DNA of 64,000 nt from Halosimplex rubrum (lineage in GTDB: Archaea; Halobacteriota; Halobacteria; Halobacteriales; Haloarculaceae), in assembly GCF_013415885.1 (NCBI RefSeq), contig NZ_CP058910.1, forward strand, positions 1,736,001 through 1,800,000, read 5' to 3'. The position numbers were made by a program, and so were the translations under genes. The notes under the pieces are model-generated. The model worked only from the letters and a program-made list of their open reading frames with translations, did not search any database and was not told where the DNA came from. The stretch's first letter is position 1. Each line of letters opens with the position of its first letter. This document shows, piece by piece, positions 44,857 through 53,287 of the stretch.

Positions 44857-45477
44857 TCACTCTTCGGCGGCCTCGTAGAACTCGCCGTCGTCGAGGACGG
44901 GGTCGTCTTCGAGGAACTCGACGCCGCGGGCGGTCGGCTCGACGCCCGTCTCGGCTTCGAACTCCGCCAGCAGATCGCTCCCCCAGCCCATGCCGGCGAC
45001 GGCGTCGAACGCCCCGAAGACCTCGACGAGCATCGGCGCCGGCGGCGCCTGGGCGAACGCGCGGAACCGGAACCGATGGGCCATCGCGAACCGATAGAGC
45101 ATATCCTGGCCGGCCAGCCCCTCGCACCCCTCGTAGCGGGCGATCTCGTCGGGTGCGTCGTCGCTGTCCGACCGGTAGAGGACCGCCTCGGTGCAGGTCT
45201 CCGTCTCCGAATCGAACGTTCCGACGGCCGCCCGCTCCCACAGCGGCGCGCTCTCGACGAGCAGGCCGGGGACCGGCTCCTCGACGAGGACGTAACAGTA
45301 GTCGGCGACCCACGCCAGGTCGGCCGCCCGCTCCGTCCCGTCGCCGTCGACGAGGTCGCCGTGGACGCAGTCCTCCCCGTTGGGTATCGCTACCGGGTGG
45401 CGGTCGTCGAACCACGCCACCAGCGACTCGCGGGCCGCCTCGTCCGCGCACTCGAACGTGTAAGTCGTCCACTCCAC
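44857..45477 (-). CDS. Hypothetical haloarchaeal protein
   Basis: A 206-residue acidic soluble protein (MEWTTYTFECADEAARESLVAWFDDRHPV...). No recognisable domain; it has scattered Cys (four, e.g. GEDCVHGD and YCYVLVEE) and no membrane segment. It converges with hop, ends 36 bp apart. I cannot assign a function. Base composition matches its neighbours. Confidence 0.65.
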   Translation of the reverse strand: MEWTTYTFECADEAARESLVAWFDDRHPVAIPNGEDCVHGDLVDGDGTERAADLAWVADYCYVLVEEPVPGLLVESAPLWERAAVGTFDSETETCTEAVLYRSDSDDAPDEIARYEGCEGLAGQDMLYRFAMAHRFRFRAFAQAPPAPMLVEVFGAFDAVAGMGWGSDLLAEFEAETGVEPTARGVEFLEDDPVLDDGEFYEAAEE

Positions 45478-45732
45478 GGGCTCGCTTCGGGAGTGGCAGG
45501 GAAAAACGTTGACGGCTGCGCGTCTCCGGAGAGGGCCGCTGGCGGTTTCGGACCGCCGCGAGATCGAGCGGCCCGCGCGTCGCTTCGCTCGTCTCGCTGG
45601 CTCTCAGGTCTTCGCCGCTCACGGCACCCTGCGGTCGCCGTCTGCTCGCGGGCCGCGGGCCCGCTCGCACGGCCCGTGGGAGCACTACTCCCACGCTGTT
45701 CGCGCTCCGAGGTCGCTCCGCGATCTCGCTAT
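45478..45732. other. 255-bp GC-rich gap with a perfect hairpin
   Basis: No gene is seen between the aspS end and the hypothetical gene. A perfect hairpin lies at 45675-45695 (CGTGGGAG, CACTA loop, CTCCCACG). The stretch also carries GTCGCTTCGCTC at 45587-45598, part of a short oligonucleotide family found elsewhere in this window. It could hold an aspS terminator or an unannotated small RNA. Confidence 0.5.
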
Positions 45733-47037
45733 CTACGGACTCAGACGCTGACGATCCCGCGGGAACAGCACCGCCTCGCGGATGTTGCCCAGGCCGAGCA
45801 TCGTCATCACGAGGCGCTCGCCACCGAGGCCCCAGCCGGCGTGGGGCGGCATGCCGTACTTGAACATCTTGGTGTAGTAGTCGAACTGCTCGGGGTCGAG
45901 ACCCTGCTGTTCGAACCCGTCGACGAGGTGGTCGTAGCGGTGTTCACGCTGGCCGCCCGAGACCAGCTCCATCGTCGGGTGCATCATGTCGAAGCCCGTC
46001 GAGAGCCCCTCGTCGTCGTCGTGGTCCTTGATGTAGAACGGCTTGATCTCCGAGGGCCAGTCGGTGATGAAGTAGTGCTCGCCCACGTCCTGGCCGAGCG
46101 CGTGCTCGCCCTCCGTTGGGAGGTCGTCGCCCCAGACGAGCTGCTCGTCGAGCTCGCCGGTGGCGTTGATCCGCTCGATGGCCTCCTCGTAGGTGAGCCG
46201 CGGGAAGTCGCCCTCCGGCGCCTCGAACTCCTCGTGCAGGTCGAGCGCTTCGAGCTCGTCCTGACAGTTCTCGGCGACGCCCTCGTAGGCGGCCTTCACG
46301 ATGGTCTCGCAGGCGTCCATCGCCTCGGTGTGGTCGTAGAAGGCCGACTCGAAGTCGATGGAGGTGGCTTCGTTGAGGTGGCGGGGCGTGTTGTGCTCCT
46401 CGGCGCGGAAGATCGGGCCGATCTCGAAGACGCGTTCGAGGCCGGAGCCGACCATCAGCTGCTTGAACAGCTGGGGGCTCTGGTTCATGAACGCTTCCTG
46501 GCCGAAGTAGGTGATCGGGAACAGCTCCGTCCCGCCCTCGGTGCCGGTGGCGACGATCTTCGGCGTGTTGATCTCCGTCGCGTCGAGGTTCCGGAACGCC
46601 TCGCGGACCGAGCGGAGGACCTCCGCGCGGATCTCGAAGATGGCCTTGGTCTCGTCCTTCCGGAGGTCGAGCGTGCGGTTGTCCAGCCGCGTCGAGAGGT
46701 CGGCGTCGACCTTGCCCGAGGGGTCGAGGGGCAGTTCGGGGTCGGCCTCGGCGACCACGTCGAGGGAGTCGGGCGTGATCTCGACGCCGGTGGGCGCTCG
46801 GGGCTCCTCTTCGACGGCGCCGGTGACGGCGACGACGGACTCGCGGTGAACTCCCAGTCCCGCCTCGACGAGGTCGTCGTCCATCTCGTCTTTCTCGAAC
46901 TTGACCTGGATCTTCCCGGACTGGTCCCGGAGGATGAGGAAGGCGATGCCACCGAGGTCGCGGATCTCGTGGACCCAGCCGGCGACCGTGACGGTCTCGC
47001 CCGGCTCGGCCTCGGCTGTGTAGGTGCGGTCGTCCAT
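45733..47037 (-). CDS. aspS: Aspartyl-tRNA synthetase (probably non-discriminating)
   Basis: Class II synthetase of 434 residues with an N-terminal OB-fold anticodon domain (1-105) and a catalytic domain. Motif 2 is [22 protein letters not shown] and motif 3 is [13 protein letters not shown]. The archaeal anticodon-domain positions that separate discriminating from non-discriminating enzymes appear to be His23 (GWVHEIRD) and Pro in RAPTGVEI, which I recall as the non-discriminating type. gatB at 58026 supports Asp-to-Asn transamidation. Confidence 0.95.
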   Translation of the reverse strand: MDDRTYTAEAEPGETVTVAGWVHEIRDLGGIAFLILRDQSGKIQVKFEKDEMDDDLVEAGLGVHRESVVAVTGAVEEEPRAPTGVEITPDSLDVVAEADPELPLDPSGKVDADLSTRLDNRTLDLRKDETKAIFEIRAEVLRSVREAFRNLDATEINTPKIVATGTEGGTELFPITYFGQEAFMNQSPQLFKQLMVGSGLERVFEIGPIFRAEEHNTPRHLNEATSIDFESAFYDHTEAMDACETIVKAAYEGVAENCQDELEALDLHEEFEAPEGDFPRLTYEEAIERINATGELDEQLVWGDDLPTEGEHALGQDVGEHYFITDWPSEIKPFYIKDHDDDEGLSTGFDMMHPTMELVSGGQREHRYDHLVDGFEQQGLDPEQFDYYTKMFKYGMPPHAGWGLGGERLVMTMLGLGNIREAVLFPRDRQRLSP

Positions 47038-47158
47038 GGGAGTGGCTTCTGGTGGCCCCGACTTAAGGACAGTCCTTCGGCGCCAACGCCTCCCACGCCA
47101 CCGAACGGTACCCCCGCCGGTCGACGGCGTGCGAGCGCCTCGAAAAAATCGCGGTCGG

Positions 47159-47302
47159 TTACGACTCGTCGCCGCCGTCGGTCAGCACTTCCACGTCGTC
47201 GCCGCCCTCCTCGTCGGCGAACGCCGGCAGGTCGTCGTCCGATTCGGACTCGCGGTTCTCGGACTCGCGGTCCCAGACCCGGGAGGCGTATTCGTGGCAC
47301 AT
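47159..47302 (-). CDS. Small acidic protein
   Basis: A 47-residue protein [19 protein letters not shown]... rich in Asp, Glu and Ser with one Cys-His pair at the N-terminus. Similar short acidic proteins starting MCH are common in haloarchaea, but the family function is unknown to me. It is the upstream neighbour of aspS on the same strand (121 bp apart). Confidence 0.55.
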   Translation of the reverse strand: MCHEYASRVWDRESENRESESDDDLPAFADEEGGDDVEVLTDGGDES

Positions 47303-47394
47303 GGTATCACACCACCCGGAGCGCGGGACCGGAGCCAATTGAACCTTGGGGCGGCACTGTCCGGGTCGAACGTCGACGGGCGCGGGCGGCGGAA

Positions 47395-48117
47395 CTACTC
47401 GGAGACGGCCGCGGCCCTGGCGTCCTTGGCGCCCTCGACGGTCTTGGCGACGGCGTCGACACCCTCGTCGTGGACCAGGTCGCCGACGACGACGGTGTCG
47501 GCGTGGTCGGCCATCGTGTTGGCCGACTCGTAGTCGTGGATGCCGCCGCCGTAGAACAGGGTGGACTCCTCCAGCGCGCCGGCCGCGGCGGCGACGATCT
47601 CGGGGTCGCCGAAGGTGCCCGAGTACTCGGCGTAAATTATCTCCTGGCCGAGCATCCGCTCGCCCACCTCGGCGTAGGCGGCCACGTCCTCGGCGTCGAG
47701 GTCGCAGTCGGACTGGGTGAGTTTCGCGGCCGCCGAATCGGGGTTCAAGACGACGTAGCCCTCGGTGAACGTGCGCTCCCAGTCGATGTCGTCGTCGATG
47801 CGGACCCACTCCTTCTGGACGCCGGTGAGCCAGGCGATGTCGCCGGCGTTGAGCACCGCGGGGACGAGGTAGCCGTCGACGCCGCCGCGGTAGACGACGT
47901 TGGCGGGGTTCGAGGGCTCGACGTACAGCGGCACGTCGTACTCGGCGCAGGCCTCGACCACGTCGGCCATCTTCTCCTCGGTGACGCCCGTCGTCCCGCC
48001 CACCTCGATGGCGTCCGTGCCACAGGTGACGACGTCCGCGTACGTCTCGCCGTCGACCAGATCCTTGTCCGGGTCGACCTTCAGCACGTGATCCCAGTCG
48101 TCCCACGGCCTCTGCAT
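47395..48117 (-). CDS. Geranylgeranylglyceryl phosphate synthase
   Basis: TIM-barrel prenyltransferase of 240 residues that attaches geranylgeranyl to sn-glycerol-1-phosphate, the first ether bond of archaeal membrane lipids. [35 protein letters not shown] and [14 protein letters not shown] are the conserved family I GGGPS blocks (the last contacts phosphate). The ATG at 48117 is chosen over the in-frame ATG at 48129 (MCASMQ). Neighbours are unrelated. Confidence 0.93.
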   Translation of the reverse strand: MQRPWDDWDHVLKVDPDKDLVDGETYADVVTCGTDAIEVGGTTGVTEEKMADVVEACAEYDVPLYVEPSNPANVVYRGGVDGYLVPAVLNAGDIAWLTGVQKEWVRIDDDIDWERTFTEGYVVLNPDSAAAKLTQSDCDLDAEDVAAYAEVGERMLGQEIIYAEYSGTFGDPEIVAAAAGALEESTLFYGGGIHDYESANTMADHADTVVVGDLVHDEGVDAVAKTVEGAKDARAAAVSE

Positions 48118-48273
48118 ACTCGCACACATCTCACCGGACCGTAAAACCGCTTCGGATAGGAGTAGCGCGGGGTTTCGGCGCCGCCGTTCGGAACGCAGCG
48201 CCGAAATCCGGATGTAGGGGCCGCCGGAGCACCTACGCTTTTGGTGATCGCCGACAGGACATAGGGGTATCCG

Positions 48274-51200
48274 ATGAGTCAGGCGACCCTCCCGTCGACG
48301 CCGTATCAGAACTCGAATCTCTTCTCCAACTACTATCTCGACGAGCGCGTCGCCGACCTCGACGCGTGGGACTGCGACGACGAAGCGCGCGCGGCGTTCG
48401 AGGAGCTACAGGACCTGTGGGAACTGGAGGGCGATCTCCTGCCGTCGTACAAGGAAGACGAACTGCTCGACTCGTGGATCGACGAGGTGCTCGACACCCT
48501 CGGGTTCGGGACGATGTCCGAGACGACGCTCCCCGAAAGCGGCGGGTACAACGACCGACTCCTGTTCGAGTCGGACGACGACCGCCGCGAGGGGGCGCTC
48601 CGGAAGAAGGAGGGCGAGCCCGAGGCGATGTACGGGACCGCCGCGGCCGTCCTCGAAGCGAAACAGTGGGACGCCGACTTCTCCGCGCGGTTCAGCGAAC
48701 AGCGCTCCTATCGCGACGCCTCCCACCAGATCAAGTACTACCTCGAACACACGCCCGAGCGGATGCGCTGGGGCGTTCTCACCGACGGCCGCAAGTGGCG
48801 CCTCTACGGGACCAAGGACTACGCCACCGAGACCTACTACGAGGTCGACCTGCCGGAACTGCTGCGTTCGGGCAGCGTCGAGCAGTTCAAGTACTTCTTC
48901 GCGTTCTTCCGGCCGGCGGCGTTCCGCGAGACCGCCGGGACGTGTTTCCTCGACACCGTCTGGTCCGAGAGCGAGACCGCGGCGCAGGAACTCGGCGAGG
49001 ACCTGCAGGACAACGTCTTCACCGCGCTCCGGGTGCTCGGCGAGGGCTTCGTCGAGACGAACGACCTCGACATCGACCCCGACGACGACGCGGCCCTGGA
49101 GCAGTTGAAAGAGCAGTCGCTCGTCCTCCTCTATCGGCTGATGTTCGTCCTCTACGCCGAGTCGCGGGGGCTCATCCACCCGGACGACCCCGACGCGGTC
49201 GACGAGTACGAGGAACACTTCAGCCTCGACACGTTGCGACTGGAGGTCAACGACGAGATCGAGGGCGGTGGGTCGCTGTCCGACTACAGCGAGCACGCCA
49301 CGTCGATGTGGAGCCGGCTGGAGGACCTCTTTCGGCTGGTCGATTCGGGCGAGGAGTCGCTGGGCATCCCGCCGTACAACGGCGGCCTGTTCGACGACGA
49401 CAACCACGAGTTCCTCGCGGACAATCAGGTCGCCGACCGCTACGTCGCCGAGGTGATCTACCGCCTGGGAACCACGAAAGCCGACGATGGCTCGTTCGTC
49501 CTCGCGGACTACGCCGACCTCGACACCCGCCACCTCGGCAGCATCTACGAGGGCCTGCTCGAACACGAGTTCCGCATCGCGCCGGAGGCCTACGCCGCCG
49601 TCGCCGAGGACGGCGGCCAGGTCTGGGAGCCCGCGACGGACGTGACCGTCGCCGAGGCCGTCGAGACGGTGGAGGCGGGCGAGCTGTTCGTCGTCAACGA
49701 CGACGGCGAGCGCAAGGCCACGGGCGCCTACTACACGCCCGACTACGTCGTCGCCTACATCGTCGAGGAGACCGTCGACCCGCTGATCGACGACATCGAT
49801 TCGGAGCTTCGTGCGGACGGGCTGGAGCCGGGCGATCCGACGTACTTCGGGCGGTTCTACAGGCAAGTGCAGGAGTTGACGATCCTCGACCCGGCGATGG
49901 GATCGGGGCACTTCCTCACGAAAGCGGTCGGCTATCTCACGGAGCAGGTGATGGAGGTCGTCCGGGAAGGTGAGCAGGGTCGTGACGAGCAAGTGATCCG
50001 GCGCACGCTCGCCAAGGAGTGCATCTACGGCGTGGACGTGAACGGCATGGCCGTCGAACTGGCGAAGCTCTCGATGTGGCTGGAAACGCTGGCGGCTGAC
50101 AAACCCCTCGCGTTCTTGGACCACCGGCTCAAAGCCGGGAACTCGCTCGTTGGTTCGGACATTACGAACGTTCTGAGCGACGATTCCGAAATCGAAGGAG
50201 AAACCGTCGACCAGGACGACGGGATCGTCCAAACGACCTTCTCCCGATTCGAACGTGCCAGACGACGGACGCTCGATCACGTGATGGACCTGATGAAGGA
50301 CCTACTCGCCATCGACAACGAGGAACTTGAAGACATCAAGTCGATGGAAGAGCTGTACGACAAGATCCGCGACGACCCGCTGTATCAGCGACTCTTCGAG
50401 CTGGCGAACGTCCATACGGCCGAGCAGTTCGGCGCGGACGTTCCAGAAGGTGCGTACGAGGAGATGGCCGGCGCTATCGAGGACGCCGACGACTGGGCCG
50501 AAATCGAATCCGAACCGTGGTTCTCGGAAGCGCAGTCAGTTGCCGGCCGCGAGGACTTCTTCCACTGGGAACTGGAGTACCCCGAGGTGTTCTTCGACGA
50601 CGAGGGCGAGAAGCGAGACGATTCCGGGTTCGATGCCGTGGTCGGGAATCCGCCGTATGTTCCAACAGAACAAATCGCAGAACTTCAAAAGGAATTTCTC
50701 ACAGAACGTTACGAAACCCTCTACAGAAAATATGACCTCTCTGTCGCTTTCTTAGAACGTTCATTCGAGTTAGCACGCACGAATGCGTTCACTGGAATGA
50801 TTACACCAGTGGCCTGGGAAACAGGAGAAAACTATTCTAAATTTAGAGAGAAGCGCCTCGCTAGTGGAGAGGCAAGCATTGAAAAGATCATTAATCTCCC
50901 GTTTGATGTATTCGAAGATGCCTACGTTGACACAAATATAGCGATATTCCAAGAGTCGGGCGGCAATTCAGGTGAGTTTCTAGCAAAAGAGTTTGAAAAG
51001 AGAAACAGAATCCGCGATGTAGACGCACTCAGGGACGGATTCAGCAGAGTTCCCTATGAATATTTAACCAACGACAAAAATTCGAAAATATACACTTCCA
51101 GTAACTATTACGAATTGTTGCAATCCTATGAATCCGAGCGGTTCTCTGAATTAGGCGCACTTACGAGGTCCCAACAGGGAATTGTCGCCTCCTTTTTTGA

Positions 51201-52371
51201 CTACTCTGATGAAAAGGAATCGGAGGATTTCCTGTCATATAAAGAGTGTGACGTGTATCGATATTCCTTGACTGTGACTGAGGAGCGATTCATTGATTTC
51301 AGCGGAAATGAATCACAAAAAGAATACTACACTCAACCAAGGATTCTACTCCGTCGATTAGTAAGCAGAGATGATCGGCTTATGGCCGCAGTCGCAGAGG
51401 AATCATTTGTAGTAAAGAAAGACCTGAATCCATTCATCAAAGATGGAACTGACCTGTCGCTTCGATATTTGTTTGCTTGTTTGAACAGTTCCCTACTTTC
51501 GTTCCTTTATGTGTCAACATCTGCATTAGCCCAAAAAGACGACTTCCGGCAGACAACACTCTCGGAAGTTCGATCCCTCCCGATCCGAAATTTAAGCATC
51601 TCCAACGAACCCGACGGAACAGAGTTAGAGGAACTTCAGAACCGGTACGAATCTGAAGAAAAATCCGCATTCCCACGGGTCAATGAATTAATTGAGTCGT
51701 CCACAGGTCAGAGGGCTATTCATGACTTTGTTTCTTTCCTCACAGTTAAGATAGAAGATGCCACAGAGAGAAAAAATCGGCTAAATACCAACCTCTTAGA
51801 TTACTTTGGAGCATATTCTACTGGAGATTCCCTTGAAGAGATTGGATTTGTTCAACCGCCCGAAAATGTCGCTGGGTCTATCCTCCAGGAAACCACAAAA
51901 CAGAAGCCCAATCTCAAAGTCGGCGAAGCCACGGTCAGCCGAGAATCGGATAGCACGGTCGAGATCAGACTCACAGCCCGTTACAAACCCGACCCAGACA
52001 AGAAAGGTGCGGATGCATACACCGAAACCGACCCGCTCCCGGCGCTCCGGATCACCGACCTCACCGAGACGGAGGCGGACCTGATCGAGGCGTTCGTGCC
52101 CGTCGCCGTCGATGAGGCGGGCGGGTTCGCGGGCTTCCGGGAGACGGCGACGAAGACGAACTCGCTTGTCGACCGCCTGCGCGCGCTGACGCTGCCGCGG
52201 GTCGCCGACGTGGCCGAGGGACTGGCGAGCTACCGCGAGACGATGGCCCGGGCCGAGGAGTTGGAGGCGAAGATCGAACGCACCGACGACCTGATCGACG
52301 AGATCGTCTACGAGCTGTACGGGCTGACCGACGAGGAGATCGAGATCGTCGAGGACGCGGTCGGGGAGTGA
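48274..52371 (+). CDS. Type IIG restriction-modification enzyme (PglX/Eco57I-like)
   Basis: Single-chain enzyme of 1365 residues. N-terminal nuclease domain with VLEAK (E128-K130), a PD-(D/E)xK-type site; adenine-N6 methyltransferase with [10 protein letters not shown] (from 539) and NPPY (792-795); C-terminal target-recognition region (about 800-1290). The stretch 50655 to about 51975 (residues 795-1234) is much more AT-rich than the flanks (58% GC at 48421-48480, 42% at 50701-50760, 28% at 51061-51120 by hand count). This indicates a swapped-in recognition half. No BREX or DISARM partner is adjacent. Confidence 0.85.
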   Translation: MSQATLPSTPYQNSNLFSNYYLDERVADLDAWDCDDEARAAFEELQDLWELEGDLLPSYKEDELLDSWIDEVLDTLGFGTMSETTLPESGGYNDRLLFESDDDRREGALRKKEGEPEAMYGTAAAVLEAKQWDADFSARFSEQRSYRDASHQIKYYLEHTPERMRWGVLTDGRKWRLYGTKDYATETYYEVDLPELLRSGSVEQFKYFFAFFRPAAFRETAGTCFLDTVWSESETAAQELGEDLQDNVFTALRVLGEGFVETNDLDIDPDDDAALEQLKEQSLVLLYRLMFVLYAESRGLIHPDDPDAVDEYEEHFSLDTLRLEVNDEIEGGGSLSDYSEHATSMWSRLEDLFRLVDSGEESLGIPPYNGGLFDDDNHEFLADNQVADRYVAEVIYRLGTTKADDGSFVLADYADLDTRHLGSIYEGLLEHEFRIAPEAYAAVAEDGGQVWEPATDVTVAEAVETVEAGELFVVNDDGERKATGAYYTPDYVVAYIVEETVDPLIDDIDSELRADGLEPGDPTYFGRFYRQVQELTILDPAMGSGHFLTKAVGYLTEQVMEVVREGEQGRDEQVIRRTLAKECIYGVDVNGMAVELAKLSMWLETLAADKPLAFLDHRLKAGNSLVGSDITNVLSDDSEIEGETVDQDDGIVQTTFSRFERARRRTLDHVMDLMKDLLAIDNEELEDIKSMEELYDKIRDDPLYQRLFELANVHTAEQFGADVPEGAYEEMAGAIEDADDWAEIESEPWFSEAQSVAGREDFFHWELEYPEVFFDDEGEKRDDSGFDAVVGNPPYVPTEQIAELQKEFLTERYETLYRKYDLSVAFLERSFELARTNAFTGMITPVAWETGENYSKFREKRLASGEASIEKIINLPFDVFEDAYVDTNIAIFQESGGNSGEFLAKEFEKRNRIRDVDALRDGFSRVPYEYLTNDKNSKIYTSSNYYELLQSYESERFSELGALTRSQQGIVASFFDYSDEKESEDFLSYKECDVYRYSLTVTEERFIDFSGNESQKEYYTQPRILLRRLVSRDDRLMAAVAEESFVVKKDLNPFIKDGTDLSLRYLFACLNSSLLSFLYVSTSALAQKDDFRQTTLSEVRSLPIRNLSISNEPDGTELEELQNRYESEEKSAFPRVNELIESSTGQRAIHDFVSFLTVKIEDATERKNRLNTNLLDYFGAYSTGDSLEEIGFVQPPENVAGSILQETTKQKPNLKVGEATVSRESDSTVEIRLTARYKPDPDKKGADAYTETDPLPALRITDLTETEADLIEAFVPVAVDEAGGFAGFRETATKTNSLVDRLRALTLPRVADVAEGLASYRETMARAEELEAKIERTDDLIDEIVYELYGLTDEEIEIVEDAVGE

Positions 52372-52384
52372 GGTCGGGTGTGAC

Positions 52385-52660
52385 CGCGCTCGACGGCGAG
52401 CGATGAAAGCCCTCGCCCCGCTCGCTACGAGAGACAGCGACCGTACTCGACAGCAATCGATGAAAGCCCTCGCCCCGCTCGACGGTTCTGTGCGGGATAT
52501 CCTCGGTCGCTTCGCTCCCTCGGATAGTGGCCCGCGCAGAACCGCCGACCGCACCTCGCCCTTTCAGTCCGCCAGGAGGCCACACCGCGCCACACACCTC
52601 CCCAACCGACTCCTTCGGTCGCGTTCGCTCCCTCAGTCGTCCCTCGCACGGGTGCGTCTC
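52385..52660. repeat. Structured non-coding element, copy 2 (candidate ncRNA)
   Basis: Homologous to the element at 25362-25672. Two GATGAAAGCCCTCGCCCC units lie 57 bp apart (units from 52400 and 52457). The stem CGGTTCTG (52483-52490) pairs with CAGAACCG (52537-52544), continued by a T-G pair, GCGGG (52492-52496) with CCCGC, and TATCC with GGATA. TGAAAG (52461-52466) can pair with CTTTCA (52561-52566). CCTCGCCCTTTCAGTCC, CTCCCCA and CCCTCGCACGG follow in the same order. It fills the 389-bp gap between the restriction enzyme and the Rieske gene. Confidence 0.75.
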
Positions 52661-52760
52661 GCGGCCCTCGCGATGCTCGGCCACGCTCGACGGCGCGCGC
52701 CGCCCCAGGAGACCTATCGGCGCCACCAGACCTAACTCGCCGCGGTCCTATCGACGGACA

Positions 52761-53216
52761 ATGCCAGCGGGCGCGCGACTGACGACGGTCGAGGAAGTGC
52801 GCGAGGACGGATCGTTCCTGTTCACGGCGACCGACTCCTTCGACGTGGACGAGGAGATCATCGTGGTCCCCTGCGACGAGGACGTGGCGGCCGACGGCGG
52901 CGCGCCGGTCGACGACGAGGGCGGCGTCGCGGCGTGGATCAACCGCTGCACGCACGAGGCCCAGCGCTTCGACACCGGCCGCGGCGTCCCCATGCGCGAC
53001 GGGGAGATCGTCTGCCCGAAACACGGGTCGATGTTCGACGCCTGTTCCGGCGACTGCCACAACGGCGAAGCCGCCGGGACGACGCTCCCCGACGTGGACG
53101 TGGCCGTCGAAGACGGTGCGGTGTTCCTCGTCGACGAGGAGTACGCGTTCGAACACGAGGGCCAGATCGACGACGGCGACGAGGGTCCGAGTTCGACCAG
53201 TCACGTGGGTTTCTGA
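52761..53216 (+). CDS. Rieske [2Fe-2S] protein
   Basis: A 151-residue soluble ferredoxin-like protein. The Rieske cluster ligands are CTH and CPKH: NRCTHEAQRF, 22 residues later IVCPKHGSMFD. Similar proteins serve as electron donors to ring-hydroxylating oxygenases or as stand-alone ferredoxins; no oxygenase is adjacent. The ATG at 52761 directly follows the non-coding element. The acidic tail (EHEGQIDDGDEG) is typical of halophiles. Confidence 0.88.
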   Translation: MPAGARLTTVEEVREDGSFLFTATDSFDVDEEIIVVPCDEDVAADGGAPVDDEGGVAAWINRCTHEAQRFDTGRGVPMRDGEIVCPKHGSMFDACSGDCHNGEAAGTTLPDVDVAVEDGAVFLVDEEYAFEHEGQIDDGDEGPSSTSHVGF

Positions 53217-53287
53217 GGGACGGATATCGAACCGCACCGAGAAGCGGAGAACGAACGGCCGTTCGGACCGCGGCGCGCGGCGAGCGC

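Noticed and set aside
48274-52371. A BREX or DISARM locus around the PglX-like gene.
   Set aside because: No PglZ, BrxC, BrxL or other system gene flanks it; nuclease and methylase are in one chain, matching Type IIG.
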